NCBI GenBank assembly: GCA_028280945.1
Contig: JANQKV010000042.1
Coordinates: forward strand, 85,902-149,901
Origin: Opitutaceae bacterium
Lineage (GTDB): Bacteria; Verrucomicrobiota; Verrucomicrobiia; Opitutales; Opitutaceae
DNA length: 64,000 bases
Reading direction: 5' to 3'
Shown: one piece after another, positions 1 through 8,232 of the stretch
Layout: the number at the start of each line of letters is the position of its first letter
Numbering within the stretch: position 1 is the stretch's first letter
The notes under the pieces: generated by a model
Told to the model about the DNA's origin: nothing
The model's database searches: none
The model's input: the letters and a program-made list of their open reading frames with translations, nothing else
Translations under genes and position numbers: made by a program

Positions 1-2
1 GA

Positions 3-236
3 AATTTCTTTCTCTTTTTTGGCGCCGAAGTCGTGCAGCGGATCAAGACCGGTCGCCGGCAGGTCGAACAGCAGGCCAAGCGCGAACGCATGCGTCAGGA
101 GATGGCCGGGCCCATGCACACGTGCTCGGTCTGTGGCCGCAACAGCGACGATTATCCCGATCTGGTTTTTTATTACCGTACCGAAGGCGACAAGGAAGTG
201 TGCTACTGTGAGGAGCACCTGCCGCCGCGGAAGTGA
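3..236 (+). CDS. 3' end of a membrane protein with a C-terminal cysteine motif (5' truncated by window edge)
   Basis: The reading frame is open from base 3 to the stop, so the N-terminus lies outside the window. The 77 visible residues start with a hydrophobic run (NFFLFFGAEVV), continue as a basic helical stretch and end with CSVCG and CYCEEH, which could form a small zinc ribbon. This resembles the cytoplasmic tail after the last membrane helix of a polytopic protein. A rhomboid-type protease is possible but cannot be decided from this fragment. A GTG at 33 is in frame but has no ribosome binding site, so it is not taken as the start. Confidence 0.5.
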   Translation, partial: NFFLFFGAEVVQRIKTGRRQVEQQAKRERMRQEMAGPMHTCSVCGRNSDDYPDLVFYYRTEGDKEVCYCEEHLPPRK

Positions 237-440
237 ATCTGATATTCCTTACAGAAGGAAACAAAGGTAAAGAAGAAGCCGAGAGGCAGGGTTTTCTTCT
301 ACAGGAGGAAGCGGAGGAGCGCGGAGATTTCGTTTTTCGAGATGGTTCGGCACTGTCCTTTCTTGGTTTCACTTTGTTTCATTCCGTAAAAAATGCGATG
401 GGATGACTCTGTTCGTCTCCGTTCTCTCCCGTAAATACCC

Positions 441-1352
441 ATGCTTGCTCGTTCCCATCGACCCTTAGAATTGCGAACCCCTGGCGATTGGCTGCGGTGG
501 GCGATGGAAGAATACGAGCGCCATGATTTGGCCCTCGGGCAGATTTCAGACAATGCGCATGACGAAGCGCTCTACCTGATCCTGCGCCTGCTCGAGCTGC
601 CGCTCGACAGCGAACCCGATGTGCTCGAGGTCGTGCTCGATGACCAACAGCATGCGACCTTGCGCGATGGCTTCACCCGACGCATCGCCGAGCGGGTACC
701 GGCGAGTTACCTCACCAAGGAAGCCTGGCTGGGTCCGTATCGATTTTATTGTGACGAGCGGGTTCTCACGCCGCGCAGCTATTTTTTGGAGCTCATTCCC
801 GAGCTGCACCGGTATCTGCCGAAAGGCGTGGTCGTGCGCGATGCGGTGGACGTGTGCACGGGTTCCGGTTGCCTGGCCATCCTGCTCGCGCACCAGTTTA
901 CCCGGGCGAAAGTCGACGCCGCGGAATTGTCGGCCGATGCGTTGGCGGTCGCGAAGATCAATGTCACCGAACACAACCTGGCCGACCGGATATCACTGTG
1001 GGAGAGCGATGTTTTCGACACGGTCCCGGAGCGTCGTTACGATATCATCCTCAGCAATCCGCCTTACGAGCCGAGTGCGGTGTGTGATGCCTTGCCAGCT
1101 GAATTCAAGCAGGAGCCGCGCATGGCATTGGACGGGGGAACGGATGGGTTGGTGATTGTGCGTAAACTGCTCCGGCAATCGGCCGCACGGTTACAGCCCC
1201 ATGGATTTCTGGTAATGGAGGTGGGCGCGTTGAAGCCGGTGGTTCAAAGCACGTGGCCCAAGCTGCCGATGCGCTGGCTGAAAACACAGGATGGGCTCAA
1301 CTGCGTGTGCCTGATCCGCGCCCCAGACCTTGCGGCCCATTTCAAGAGCTAG
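441..1352 (+). CDS. prmB: PrmB-like ribosomal protein L3 glutamine N5-methyltransferase
   Basis: This 303-residue protein has the length and architecture of PrmB, a SAM-dependent enzyme that methylates a glutamine of ribosomal protein L3 in the cytoplasm. An N-terminal helical domain (about 1-95) leads into the typical segment YLTKEAWLGPYRFYCDERVLTPRS. The Rossmann core follows, with motif I VDVCTGSGCLAI (about 138-149), an acidic AEL at the end of strand 2 and the catalytic NPPYEPS motif (about 206-212) that binds the substrate amide. The related PrmC is the main alternative, but the linker before motif I fits PrmB better. The ATG at 441 lacks a clear Shine-Dalgarno site. No operon partner is evident; the next gene starts 96 bp downstream. 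Confidence 0.85.
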   Translation: MLARSHRPLELRTPGDWLRWAMEEYERHDLALGQISDNAHDEALYLILRLLELPLDSEPDVLEVVLDDQQHATLRDGFTRRIAERVPASYLTKEAWLGPYRFYCDERVLTPRSYFLELIPELHRYLPKGVVVRDAVDVCTGSGCLAILLAHQFTRAKVDAAELSADALAVAKINVTEHNLADRISLWESDVFDTVPERRYDIILSNPPYEPSAVCDALPAEFKQEPRMALDGGTDGLVIVRKLLRQSAARLQPHGFLVMEVGALKPVVQSTWPKLPMRWLKTQDGLNCVCLIRAPDLAAHFKS

Positions 1353-1448
1353 TCTGCGACAGCAACAGGGATCGCCGCTGTTCTGGCGGGACGACCGTTC
1401 GGCCAATCGTGATTTGAAACTTTTCGCGGGCTCGCGTGTGCTGAACCC

Positions 1449-1997
1449 ATGACGTCCAGCCCCAGTCAGGATGAAGCGATCTTCGCCATCACCCGTCCGC
1501 ACGCGGACTTGATGAAATATTACCTCATCGCGTCCTTTGTAATTCCCCCGATCTTCCCGATCCTGATGGTCGTGGGAGCGATCCGATTTCGGACCATGCG
1601 TTATGCGTTCACGTCCGAAGGGGTCTCGATGAGTTGGGGCCTGCTGTTCCGGAAACAGATCATCATCCAGTATTCGCGCATCCAGGACATTCATCTGCGT
1701 TCCAACATGGTGCAGCGTTGGCTCGGTCTTTCCGATGTGCTGGTGCAGACGGCGAGTGGCAGCGCCACGGCGGAGATGACGCTCGAGGGCCTCAAGGAAT
1801 TCGAGGCCGTGCGCGATTTTCTCTATCACCGGATGCGAGGCGTGAAGGACGACCACCCCACGGTGGATGCCGGAGTTGATGCCCCGGTTGCCTCATCCAC
1901 GCCGGACGAATTGACCTTGGTTTTGCGCGAGGTGGCGGCGGAGCTGCGCGCCGTGCGCAGCGAACTGGCCCAGCGAAAGGAGAATTCCGATGCTTAG
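1449..1997 (+). CDS. Bacterial PH-domain membrane protein (YdbS-like)
   Basis: The 182-residue product has a hydrophobic hairpin at about residues 22-45 followed by a bacterial PH domain of the bPH2 type. The recognisable core is the stretch from RYAFTSEGVSMSWGLL through QIIIQYSRIQDIHL, then GLSDVLVQTASGS and EMTLEGL. The tail (about 150-182) is probably coiled coil. Such proteins are membrane anchored and often occur in pairs, as here; their biochemical role is unknown. The gene overlaps the next PH-domain gene by 8 bp, so the two are very likely co-translated and may form a hetero-oligomer. Confidence 0.75.
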   Translation: MTSSPSQDEAIFAITRPHADLMKYYLIASFVIPPIFPILMVVGAIRFRTMRYAFTSEGVSMSWGLLFRKQIIIQYSRIQDIHLRSNMVQRWLGLSDVLVQTASGSATAEMTLEGLKEFEAVRDFLYHRMRGVKDDHPTVDAGVDAPVASSTPDELTLVLREVAAELRAVRSELAQRKENSDA

Positions 1998-3078
1998 GCG
2001 GTTGGAAGAGCGGGCGTATTGGTGGCTGCGGGTTCCTCCCGAACCCGTGCCACCGGCGGGAGCACCGGGTTCGCTGAAGACGTTCCGAGCCGGTCGGAAC
2101 TTCCTGTATCTGCGCTTGGTGCTGTGGGGCGCCACCCAGGCGGGGGCGATCGTCGGATTGGTGTTTTCCCTCTACTTCATCCGGGAGGTGGAGATCCAAA
2201 TGGAGTTGGAGCAGGCCGCCCAAGCCCGCGAAGCGGCGGCAGCGGCCCTGCAGGCGGAAGTTGACCAAGAAACAGCAGACAATCCGACGACCAACGACGA
2301 GGCGGTGGAGGATTCCCCTGCCGCCGGCGATCAACCGGAGCCTGTGGCGGCGGATGCGGCCAACGCAGAGACGATCGAACCTTATGACACCGCAGCCTTG
2401 GCCGATAAGGCGAAGGAAGATGGTGTGCTGACCGACGAGGAGGAACGGGAAATCGTGCGCAGCGCCTTTCATCAAGTGATTCACCGGGTCGCGCCGCGGT
2501 GGTTTCGGGAGATGCCCAGCCGCATACCTGGTGATGCCCTGGTGTGGATGCGACTGGCGGAGTCGATCGGTATCGTCGGTTTTGTGATCCAGTTCTTTTG
2601 GTCACTGTTGGCCGTGCGGATCGATTACAAGCAGCGCTGGTATATGGTGACCGATCGCAGCCTGCGCCTGCGCTGGGGAGTGGTGAAAATCCAGGAAACC
2701 ACCATGAGTTTTGCCAACCTTCAGCAGGTCTCGGTCAAACAAGGGCCGCTGCAGCGTTTGCTCAAACTGGCTGACGTGGAGGTGCGTTCGGCCGGCGGGG
2801 GGTCGGGCGAAGCCGAGAAAGGGGAGGAAGACTCGATGCACCGCAGTGTGTTTCGGGCGGTGGAAAATGCGCCGGAGATTCGTGACCTCATACTCGAACG
2901 TTTGAAGCGTTTTCGGCAGGCCGGGCTCGGCGAACCCGACGACCCGAACCAATCCGAATCAGCTCTGATTCCGGGGGCGGCACAATCGACTTCCGTGGCC
3001 ACGGTCGATGCGGCGAAAGAATTACTCAGCGAAGCACGCGCCCTGCGGGTTACCTTGAGTGGCGAGCGGGCGCCATGA
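1990..3078 (+). CDS. Second bacterial PH-domain membrane protein with acidic linker
   Basis: This 362-residue protein has a membrane helix at about 47-63, a long Glu/Ala-rich linker (about 65-150) likely to be coiled coil and exposed, a second hydrophobic segment at about 190-210, and a bPH2 core (QRWYMVTDRSLRLRWG, ETTMSFANLQQVSVKQGPL). It overlaps the preceding PH-domain gene by 8 bp and starts within its last codons. The C-terminus ends DAAKELLSEARALRVTLSGERAP, and a close copy of that tail occurs about 600 bp downstream (3640-3717), which suggests duplication and decay here. The function is not known beyond membrane association. Confidence 0.72.
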   Translation: MLRRLEERAYWWLRVPPEPVPPAGAPGSLKTFRAGRNFLYLRLVLWGATQAGAIVGLVFSLYFIREVEIQMELEQAAQAREAAAAALQAEVDQETADNPTTNDEAVEDSPAAGDQPEPVAADAANAETIEPYDTAALADKAKEDGVLTDEEEREIVRSAFHQVIHRVAPRWFREMPSRIPGDALVWMRLAESIGIVGFVIQFFWSLLAVRIDYKQRWYMVTDRSLRLRWGVVKIQETTMSFANLQQVSVKQGPLQRLLKLADVEVRSAGGGSGEAEKGEEDSMHRSVFRAVENAPEIRDLILERLKRFRQAGLGEPDDPNQSESALIPGAAQSTSVATVDAAKELLSEARALRVTLSGERAP

Positions 3079-3090
3079 GAGTGAACCGGA

Positions 3091-3447
3091 TCAATTTCCG
3101 GAAATCGGATAAAAGGCGAGCAGGCCGATGATCACCGCCGTCGCGCCAAAACCGGTCACCAGTTTCCAAGGTTTGGCGCCGGCGGCGACCTTCCATAACC
3201 AAGCAGAGTGCAGGGCCAGGTGGACCGCGACCAAGGCAACCAAGACGTATCCCAACCAGGCATGCACGTCTCCCCAGTGGTGCCGGTCCCACCCCAGCAA
3301 GGTGAGGTGGCGGCTGTGTTGTCCTCGTGGCAATCGTTCATCCAGCACCCAACCCGTGCCTACCAGAAAACCACCGCTGAGCATCAGCAGCAGATTGAGC
3401 ACCCGATTGATTCGCGTTTTGGTGTAAGCTTTTATGGTGATGGGCAT
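3091..3447 (-). CDS. DUF4405-like small cytochrome b-type membrane protein
   Basis: Starting at the ATG at 3445-3447, the product is 118 residues and begins MPITIKAYTKTRINRVLN. It has three or four hydrophobic helices and a histidine-rich centre (RHLTLLGWDRHHWGDVHAW and HLALH) like the DUF4405/cytochrome b561-like fold, where paired histidines in membrane helices bind haem. A role in membrane electron transfer is inferred from this pattern only. The frame stays open for 108 more codons upstream, but that part reads as non-coding composition, so the shorter start was chosen. It is convergent with the PH-domain gene pair (12 bp gap). Confidence 0.68.
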   Translation of the reverse strand: MPITIKAYTKTRINRVLNLLLMLSGGFLVGTGWVLDERLPRGQHSRHLTLLGWDRHHWGDVHAWLGYVLVALVAVHLALHSAWLWKVAAGAKPWKLVTGFGATAVIIGLLAFYPISGN

Positions 3448-3639
3448 CACAGGACCGAGACGGCGCAGGCCGGCCCTTGGTTTCCCATTGGTGCACGTAT
3501 TTGCCCAGCTCATGGCCCGCAAAAGGTGAAGTTTGCCTATTTGTCCGCAAACCCCACGAAGGCTCAGTCGAAAGCGCTGAGACGGTTGTCGGGCCAGCTC
3601 TGAATGAGGCACTTGAGCTTTCGAATCCGCGAACGATGA

Positions 3640-3717
3640 ACAGGTTCCGGCGCCACTTCGGAGGCCGCTCGCGAGTTGCTCAGCGAGGCCAGGGCGCTGC
3701 GGTCCGAACTGAACTAG
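3640..3717 (+). pseudogene. Vestigial copy of the C-terminal tail of the upstream PH-domain gene
   Basis: After an in-frame stop at 3637-3639 the plus strand reads TGSGATSEAARELLSEARAL and then RSELN before a TAG at 3715-3717. The segment EAARELLSEARALR matches DAAKELLSEARALR near the end of the PH-domain protein that stops at 3078, with most differences at silent positions. There is no start codon and no upstream domain, so this is a remnant rather than a gene. The DUF4405 gene lies between the two copies on the other strand. The fragment overlaps the last four bases of the convergent substrate-binding-protein gene. Confidence 0.55.
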
Positions 3718-5318
3718 TTGGCAAAACCGATTCGCGTCCACACCACCGCCTCCAGGGCGTTGGTGGGCCATCCGTCCACGCTGGGGTCGACCAGTCTGGC
3801 CCGGGCGTAAAATCCGATAGGGATGAGAGGCATCTCATCAGCCAGTATCTGGTCGAGCTGATCGTAGAGCTGCCGGCGTTTGGTGAGATCCATTTCACGC
3901 CGGGCCTGATTGAGGATACCGTCGTATTCAGGATTGCGCCATCCGGTTTGGTTGTTGGGTGAATCACCGTGGGCCAACTCATAAAGTTCGGCGGGTTCGG
4001 GCGAAAAGGGCAGCCATCCAGCGCGAGAGATTTGGTAGTCCTCCTGGATTCTCGTATCGAGGAAGACCTTCCACTCTTGGTTTATGATCGAGACAGGCAC
4101 GCCGAGATTCGCGCGCCACATTTGTTGCATCGCTTCGGCCATTTCGCGATTGCGGTCGCTGGTGTTGTAAAGGAATTCCACCGAAGGGAGTCCTTCGCCT
4201 CCCGGGAATCCCGCCTCCGCCAGCAAAGCCTGAGCCTCTTCCACCGATTCCTCTATCAAGATGGAAGGTTCATGCCGGTTGGACACCTGGCCGATCATGG
4301 CGTAGCCGGGTTGGCCGCCCGTGCGCAGCACGATTCCGACAAGTTTTTCCCGGTTGAGCGTCATGGCGAAAGCCTGCCGAACCCGAACGTCATCAAACGG
4401 CGGTCGTTGCGTGTTGACCATCAGGTAGCGGGAACCAACCCGGGGATAGTTCAAAAAGGCGGGATCACCGGCTTCGCGATAGCCGTCCATTTTGGACGCA
4501 GGCACGCCGCTGGTGATATGCAATTGACCGGACCGGTAGGCGCGCTCCTCCACGTCAAGGTTGCCCATGGCGAGGAAGCGAATGGCCTCCAAGCGGGTCT
4601 CGCCGTGGTAGTGCGGGTTGCGGGTGACTTCCACAAATTGGTCATGGCGCCATTCGGAGAGCCGGTAGGGGCCGTTGGAGACGAGCACTCCCGGACGGAT
4701 GAAATTCGTCATGGGGTCGTGAAAATCGCCGACGGCCGTCACGCTGGGTTGGTGCACCGGAAACCAGGGATAGCTGGGCAGCCGATCGATGAACATGACA
4801 TCCGGTTCAACGAGCTCGATCTCCAGGGTGTATGTATCGATTTCACGGATACCCAATGAGCTGGGGTCCGGATTCCGGCCGGTGCGGTAGTCAAATGCGC
4901 CGACGATGGGGTCGGCAAAGTTGCCCAGCTCGGCCGCCATGGAAGGAGTAAGCCACCGCTGGAACGATACCACCCAATCGCGGGCCGTTACCGGGTCGCC
5001 GTTGGACCACTTGGCTTCGGGCCGGAGATGGAAGGTGTAGGTGCGACCGTCCTCCGAAATCTCCCAATCCGCCGCGGCCGCCGGCACAAATCCGGAGGCG
5101 TCTTCGTTCCAATCAATGAGAGGCTCCCAGAGCGCCGACATGATGAAGCTCTCGGGGGAACCCGTGCTTCGATGAGGATCGAGAGAGGACGGTTCCGGTC
5201 CAACCGTAATCAGCAGCTTGTTCTCGGCCCGGGCGGCATCGACCGGGGAGGTGCGGTTGCACGCTCCAAGGAGCAACAGAGCCGTACCGACGAACAGCAG
5301 GGAACCAAGGCGGCTCAT
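3714..5318 (-). CDS. OppA-type peptide ABC transporter substrate-binding lipoprotein
   Basis: The 534-residue product starts with a lipoprotein signal (MSRLGSLLFVGTALLLLGAC, lipobox LGAC with Cys20). It follows the SBP_bac_5 family throughout: LLITVGPEPSSLDPHRSTGSP near the mature N-terminus, the KWSNGDPVTARDWVVSFQRW block at about 110-130, and RQAFAMTLNREKLV in the middle. Family members bind oligopeptides or other solutes for an ABC importer, here probably anchored in the inner or outer membrane. No permease or ATPase gene is adjacent, so it is an orphan binding protein. Its ATG overlaps the stop of the rhodanese gene by 4 bp, so the two form one transcript. Confidence 0.9.
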   Translation of the reverse strand: MSRLGSLLFVGTALLLLGACNRTSPVDAARAENKLLITVGPEPSSLDPHRSTGSPESFIMSALWEPLIDWNEDASGFVPAAAADWEISEDGRTYTFHLRPEAKWSNGDPVTARDWVVSFQRWLTPSMAAELGNFADPIVGAFDYRTGRNPDPSSLGIREIDTYTLEIELVEPDVMFIDRLPSYPWFPVHQPSVTAVGDFHDPMTNFIRPGVLVSNGPYRLSEWRHDQFVEVTRNPHYHGETRLEAIRFLAMGNLDVEERAYRSGQLHITSGVPASKMDGYREAGDPAFLNYPRVGSRYLMVNTQRPPFDDVRVRQAFAMTLNREKLVGIVLRTGGQPGYAMIGQVSNRHEPSILIEESVEEAQALLAEAGFPGGEGLPSVEFLYNTSDRNREMAEAMQQMWRANLGVPVSIINQEWKVFLDTRIQEDYQISRAGWLPFSPEPAELYELAHGDSPNNQTGWRNPEYDGILNQARREMDLTKRRQLYDQLDQILADEMPLIPIGFYARARLVDPSVDGWPTNALEAVVWTRIGFAN

Positions 5319-5746
5319 TCGTTACCGGCGGGTTCGTCGGGTTGGCGCGTGGGCAGTTCGGCGGCCTGCCAATCCCGGAAGCCACCGATGTTGGCGACTT
5401 GGAAGCCTTCCTCTGCCAGGATCGCGGCGGCCTGCCCGGAACGGTTGCCGGAGCGACAGTAGAGCAGCAGGGGTTTGTCACCGGCGTCTTCGAGCACATG
5501 CGCCCACTTGGTGCGGTCGCCCCGCAGGTCACTGAGGGGCAGCAAGTAGGCCGGGGCGGCGACGCCGCCCTTCCATTCCGCGGGTTCACGCACATCGATC
5601 AACAAGGCTTCTCCGCTTCGCACTTGGGCGGCGGCCTCCGCGGGTTCCATGGCTTCGACAGCAGAACTGGTGGCTTTGGCAGCATAAATGGATTGGACCA
5701 CGAGCAGCAGCACAAAAGCAATGGCGAGCAGCAGGACGAACTTCAT
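5315..5746 (-). CDS. Membrane-anchored rhodanese-like protein
   Basis: This 143-residue protein has an N-terminal membrane anchor or uncleaved signal (about 2-22) and a single rhodanese domain. It carries LLIDVREPAEW near the start of the domain and the active-site loop CRSGNRS (about 108-114), whose Cys can carry persulfide sulfur. The C-terminal block GFQVANIGGFRDWQ is typical. Single-domain rhodaneses of this kind are thought to act in periplasmic or membrane-proximal sulfur or thiol chemistry; the substrate is unknown. It is the first gene of a two-gene unit with the downstream OppA-type lipoprotein (ATGA overlap). Confidence 0.88.
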   Translation of the reverse strand: MKFVLLLAIAFVLLLVVQSIYAAKATSSAVEAMEPAEAAAQVRSGEALLIDVREPAEWKGGVAAPAYLLPLSDLRGDRTKWAHVLEDAGDKPLLLYCRSGNRSGQAAAILAEEGFQVANIGGFRDWQAAELPTRQPDEPAGNE

Positions 5747-5790
5747 GACTCCAACTTACGCGTCCCGGCCAGTGCGCAAACGCCAAATGA

Positions 5791-5821
5791 AAAACCCGGG
5801 CCGTCGTGAACGAACCCGGGT
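5791..5821 (-). terminator. Rho-independent terminator downstream of the FKBP gene
   Basis: On the minus strand the stem acccggg pairs with cccgggt around a 13-base loop and is followed directly by four T residues. It lies 16 bp after the stop of the FKBP lipoprotein gene and would separate it from the rhodanese gene. Confidence 0.75.
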
Positions 5822-5836
5822 CGGAAAGACCAGTTG

Positions 5837-6613
5837 TTAGCTGTTGTCACTGGGTGGTTTCTCGATGCCGAGAAGCTCAACCTCGAATACTAACGTGGCG
5901 CCGCCGGGGATCTTGGGCGGACGGCCTTGGTCGCCGTAGGCAATGTCGGACGGGATGTAGAGCTTCCACTTGGAGCCCACGGGCATGAGCTGAAGGGCTT
6001 CCACCCAACCGGCAATCACACCCGTGACGGGGAACGAAATCGGTTCGCGTTGGAGGGAGCTGTCGAAGACGTCACCGTTAATGAGGGTGCCATGATAATG
6101 CACGTTTACCTTGTCATCCGGCGTGGGCTTTGGTCCGTCACCTTCGACCAGAATTTCATACTGCAGACCAGACCCGGTGGTGGTGACCTCTGAGCGCTGA
6201 CCGTTGGTGGCGAGGAATTGCGCGGCGCGTTCCTTTTCGGCGTTCACTTCCAACATCTGGGCTTCCTGGGCGCGAGCGCGGATTTCCGTGAAGGCTTGAT
6301 TGATTTCCTCATCGGTCATTTTGGCTTCCGCCGAGGAGAGGGCATCACGCAGGCCGGCGATCACGGCGTTGGCATCCACATCGACGAGTTGGTCATTGCG
6401 GATCTGGTTGCCAAAATTCCGGCCGACGGCGTAGCTCACGCGTTGGTCGAGGGTTTCGAGGGTGACTTCGGTATTCACCGCAGCGTTGTCGGCGGCCGGG
6501 GCTTCCGCGGGTGCAGGAGCGGTGGATTGAGCCGGCTCTTTCTGGCAGGCGCTGAACAGCAGCGGGAAGCCAACCAGGAGCAGACAGGAAAGGAGGCGAG
6601 GATGGGTTTTCAT
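5837..6613 (-). CDS. FKBP-type peptidyl-prolyl isomerase lipoprotein (Mip/FkpA-like)
   Basis: The 258-residue product carries a lipoprotein signal ending in FSAC (Cys23). A low-complexity Ala/Pro linker is followed by the FKBP N-terminal dimerisation domain (about 50-140; RVSYAVGRNFGNQI, then acidic helices). The C-terminal FKBP catalytic domain (about 150-250) shows GDGPKPTPDDKVNVHYHGTL, VFDSSLQREPISFPVTGVI and GWVEALQLMPVGSKWKLYIP. Such proteins assist folding of exported proteins in the periplasm. It is transcribed alone, with a hairpin terminator right after the stop. The 152 bp upstream are shared with the divergent VOC gene and should hold both promoters. Confidence 0.93.
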   Translation of the reverse strand: MKTHPRLLSCLLLVGFPLLFSACQKEPAQSTAPAPAEAPAADNAAVNTEVTLETLDQRVSYAVGRNFGNQIRNDQLVDVDANAVIAGLRDALSSAEAKMTDEEINQAFTEIRARAQEAQMLEVNAEKERAAQFLATNGQRSEVTTTGSGLQYEILVEGDGPKPTPDDKVNVHYHGTLINGDVFDSSLQREPISFPVTGVIAGWVEALQLMPVGSKWKLYIPSDIAYGDQGRPPKIPGGATLVFEVELLGIEKPPSDNS

Positions 6614-6765
6614 GAGTTAAACCGCCGAGTGAGGGGCAAGTAAGGGGGCAATACAAGTCCGCGCACGAGCGCGGGATTGACATCCCGAAAGCGGAAGCAG
6701 GGAATCGGCGACCCCGATTTTGGGACCCTCATCCGCGCATCGTTCAATCCCTATCGAATTCTCTC

Positions 6766-7638
6766 ATGGTGCCTCGTTTAATGCCCCTGCTGTTGATGGC
6801 GCTTGGTGCCTCGGTTGCCTTGGCCGCGCCCAAGCGCATCCCATCATTGGTCCAACCTCCCGGTGACGAACGCCTGCCCGGCAAGATCATCTGGGCCGAC
6901 ATTATTACGACCGACCCGAACCAGACGGCGCGCTTCTACGCCGCCCTGTTCAACTGGACGCCCCGCACCTATACCGATGAAGGCGGAAAATACGTGGTGC
7001 TTGCCAATGCCGACGGTCCGGTGGTGGGCGTGGCCCGCGGACCCAACCGCAAGGACCGGCGTCCCTCCGCCCGCTGGATGGCCTATTTTTCGTCCCGCAA
7101 CCTCGACCAAGCGGCTGAATCCGTGAAAGCCAACGGTGGCCGGCTGCTGGCCGGACCGGTGATGTTGCCTGATCGTGGTTGGCACGTGTTTGCGGCTGAC
7201 AACGAGGGAGCACTCTTTGGGTTGATGAATTCCACCTCGGGCGATCCGCCCGACGCCGAAATTGGCGAAGGGGGCCTGCTGTGGTTTAATCTCTTTGCCC
7301 ACAATCCCACGGGTGTCGCGTCGTTCTATGAAAGCGTTGCCGGCGTAGACTCAGCTCCCGGCCGACAAAGTGCGATTCTTCTGAGCGCCGACGGGGTGAC
7401 CCGCGGCAGCATCAGCCCGATGCCCGAGCGGACCACCGCATCCCCGACCTGGGTGCCGTTTTTCCGCGTCGGCGACATCGAACGCAAAGCCAGGCTCGCC
7501 CGACGGCTAGGCGCCCGCACGGTCATCGAAATGACCGAGCTTGAAGGCGGCATGCAGGTGATCGTGCTGGCCGACCAGACCGGCGCGGTTTTCGCGTTGG
7601 CCCAGGGTGAATTTCAATCGGAGGAGGCATCGCAATGA
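6766..7638 (+). CDS. Secreted two-domain VOC (glyoxalase-like) protein
   Basis: The 290-residue protein has a signal peptide (MVPRLMPLLLMALGASVALA) and two VOC domains at about 40-150 and 170-285. The first opens with KIIWADIITTDPNQTARFYA, the second with LLWFNLFAHNPTGVASFYES. VOC proteins are metal-dependent lyases, isomerases, dioxygenases or antibiotic-binding proteins. The two-domain arrangement resembles hydroxylase-like VOC proteins of unknown substrate, and export to the periplasm is less common. The stop overlaps the start of a small lipoprotein gene (ATGA), so the two are translationally coupled. Confidence 0.8.
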   Translation: MVPRLMPLLLMALGASVALAAPKRIPSLVQPPGDERLPGKIIWADIITTDPNQTARFYAALFNWTPRTYTDEGGKYVVLANADGPVVGVARGPNRKDRRPSARWMAYFSSRNLDQAAESVKANGGRLLAGPVMLPDRGWHVFAADNEGALFGLMNSTSGDPPDAEIGEGGLLWFNLFAHNPTGVASFYESVAGVDSAPGRQSAILLSADGVTRGSISPMPERTTASPTWVPFFRVGDIERKARLARRLGARTVIEMTELEGGMQVIVLADQTGAVFALAQGEFQSEEASQ

Positions 7639-7904
7639 AGACTCTTGTTCAAAAGTGCATGATCCTCGCCGGCCTTGGGGCAATCGCCCTGGCTTTCGCG
7701 AGTTGCTCCAGTTCACCTTATTCGACTTCGCCTCCGGGGCGAAGCTCGGTCTACATGGGCGTGAGCTATTACGACGGGTTCTACGGTGGTCCCTGGTATG
7801 GCCCGGGTTACCGGCCGCCCACGGTGATCGTTCCGCCGCGTCCCCCGCGCCCGCCCATCAACCGTCCGATGCCGTTGCCCGCTCCCGTTCCGCGCGGTCG
7901 GTAA
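7635..7904 (+). CDS. Small Gly/Tyr/Pro-rich lipoprotein
   Basis: The 89-residue product has a lipoprotein signal ending FASC (Cys24). The mature part is short and without an obvious fold: a Ser/Pro stretch, then YYDGFYGGPWYGPGYRPP, then a Pro/Arg tail. It is probably an outer-membrane-anchored, intrinsically disordered envelope protein. A strong ribosome binding site (GGAGGAGG) lies 8 bp before the ATG, and the gene overlaps the upstream VOC gene by 4 bp. It ends 15 bp before a clear terminator. No function can be assigned. Confidence 0.75.
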   Translation: MKTLVQKCMILAGLGAIALAFASCSSSPYSTSPPGRSSVYMGVSYYDGFYGGPWYGPGYRPPTVIVPPRPPRPPINRPMPLPAPVPRGR

Positions 7905-7916
7905 CCCGAAGGTTTG

Positions 7917-8228
7917 CTAAGCCCGTCGATTCGGCGGGCTTTTTTTGTCCAGCCGTTGCCACTCCCGTTGCAGGTTGCGGCGAAAATCTGCGGGCAGGTC
8001 CCGCCAGTCGACATCCATGAGGGCGCCTTCGATCGCGTAAGCCATGTTGAGCGAAACCGAGTGTCCGGATTCGCGCAGTTGACGGCATGCCTCGAGTGCC
8101 CCGGCCCGGGCGAGTTGCTCGCGGTCGGTTATGCCGATGCCCGCCAGCATGGCTGCTGATTTGGGTCCGAGATTACGCAGGTGAGCAAGCGTGAGGTCAC
8201 CGGCCGGGGGATCGCGGAATGGCCGCAA
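7917..8228 (-). CDS. TfoX C-terminal domain protein (TTG start)
   Basis: This 103-residue protein consists almost entirely of the TfoX/Sxy C-terminal domain: LTLAHLRNLGPKSAAMLAGI, then a helix-hairpin-helix-like stretch, then AYAIEGALMDVDWRDLP. The domain occurs in competence regulators but also alone, as here, where its role is unknown. The TTG at 8228 was chosen because AAGGAG lies 7 bp before it, inside the last codons of the M61 peptidase gene, and the protein then starts just before the domain. The frame is open further upstream but overlaps the peptidase with no homology. The 3' end overlaps the terminator of the convergent lipoprotein gene. Confidence 0.8.
   Translation of the reverse strand: MRPFRDPPAGDLTLAHLRNLGPKSAAMLAGIGITDREQLARAGALEACRQLRESGHSVSLNMAYAIEGALMDVDWRDLPADFRRNLQREWQRLDKKSPPNRRA
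7920..7947 (+). terminator. Rho-independent terminator of the VOC-lipoprotein unit
   Basis: The hairpin agcccgtcga / tcggcgggct (one G-T wobble) is followed by seven T residues on the plus strand. It sits inside the last codons of the convergent TfoX-C gene, so one stretch of DNA serves as coding sequence on one strand and terminator on the other. Confidence 0.85.
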
Positions 8229-8232
8229 CGTT

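Noticed and set aside
3448..3771. N-terminal 108-codon extension of the DUF4405 protein
   Set aside because: Composition is unlike protein, and it would overlap the substrate-binding-protein gene.
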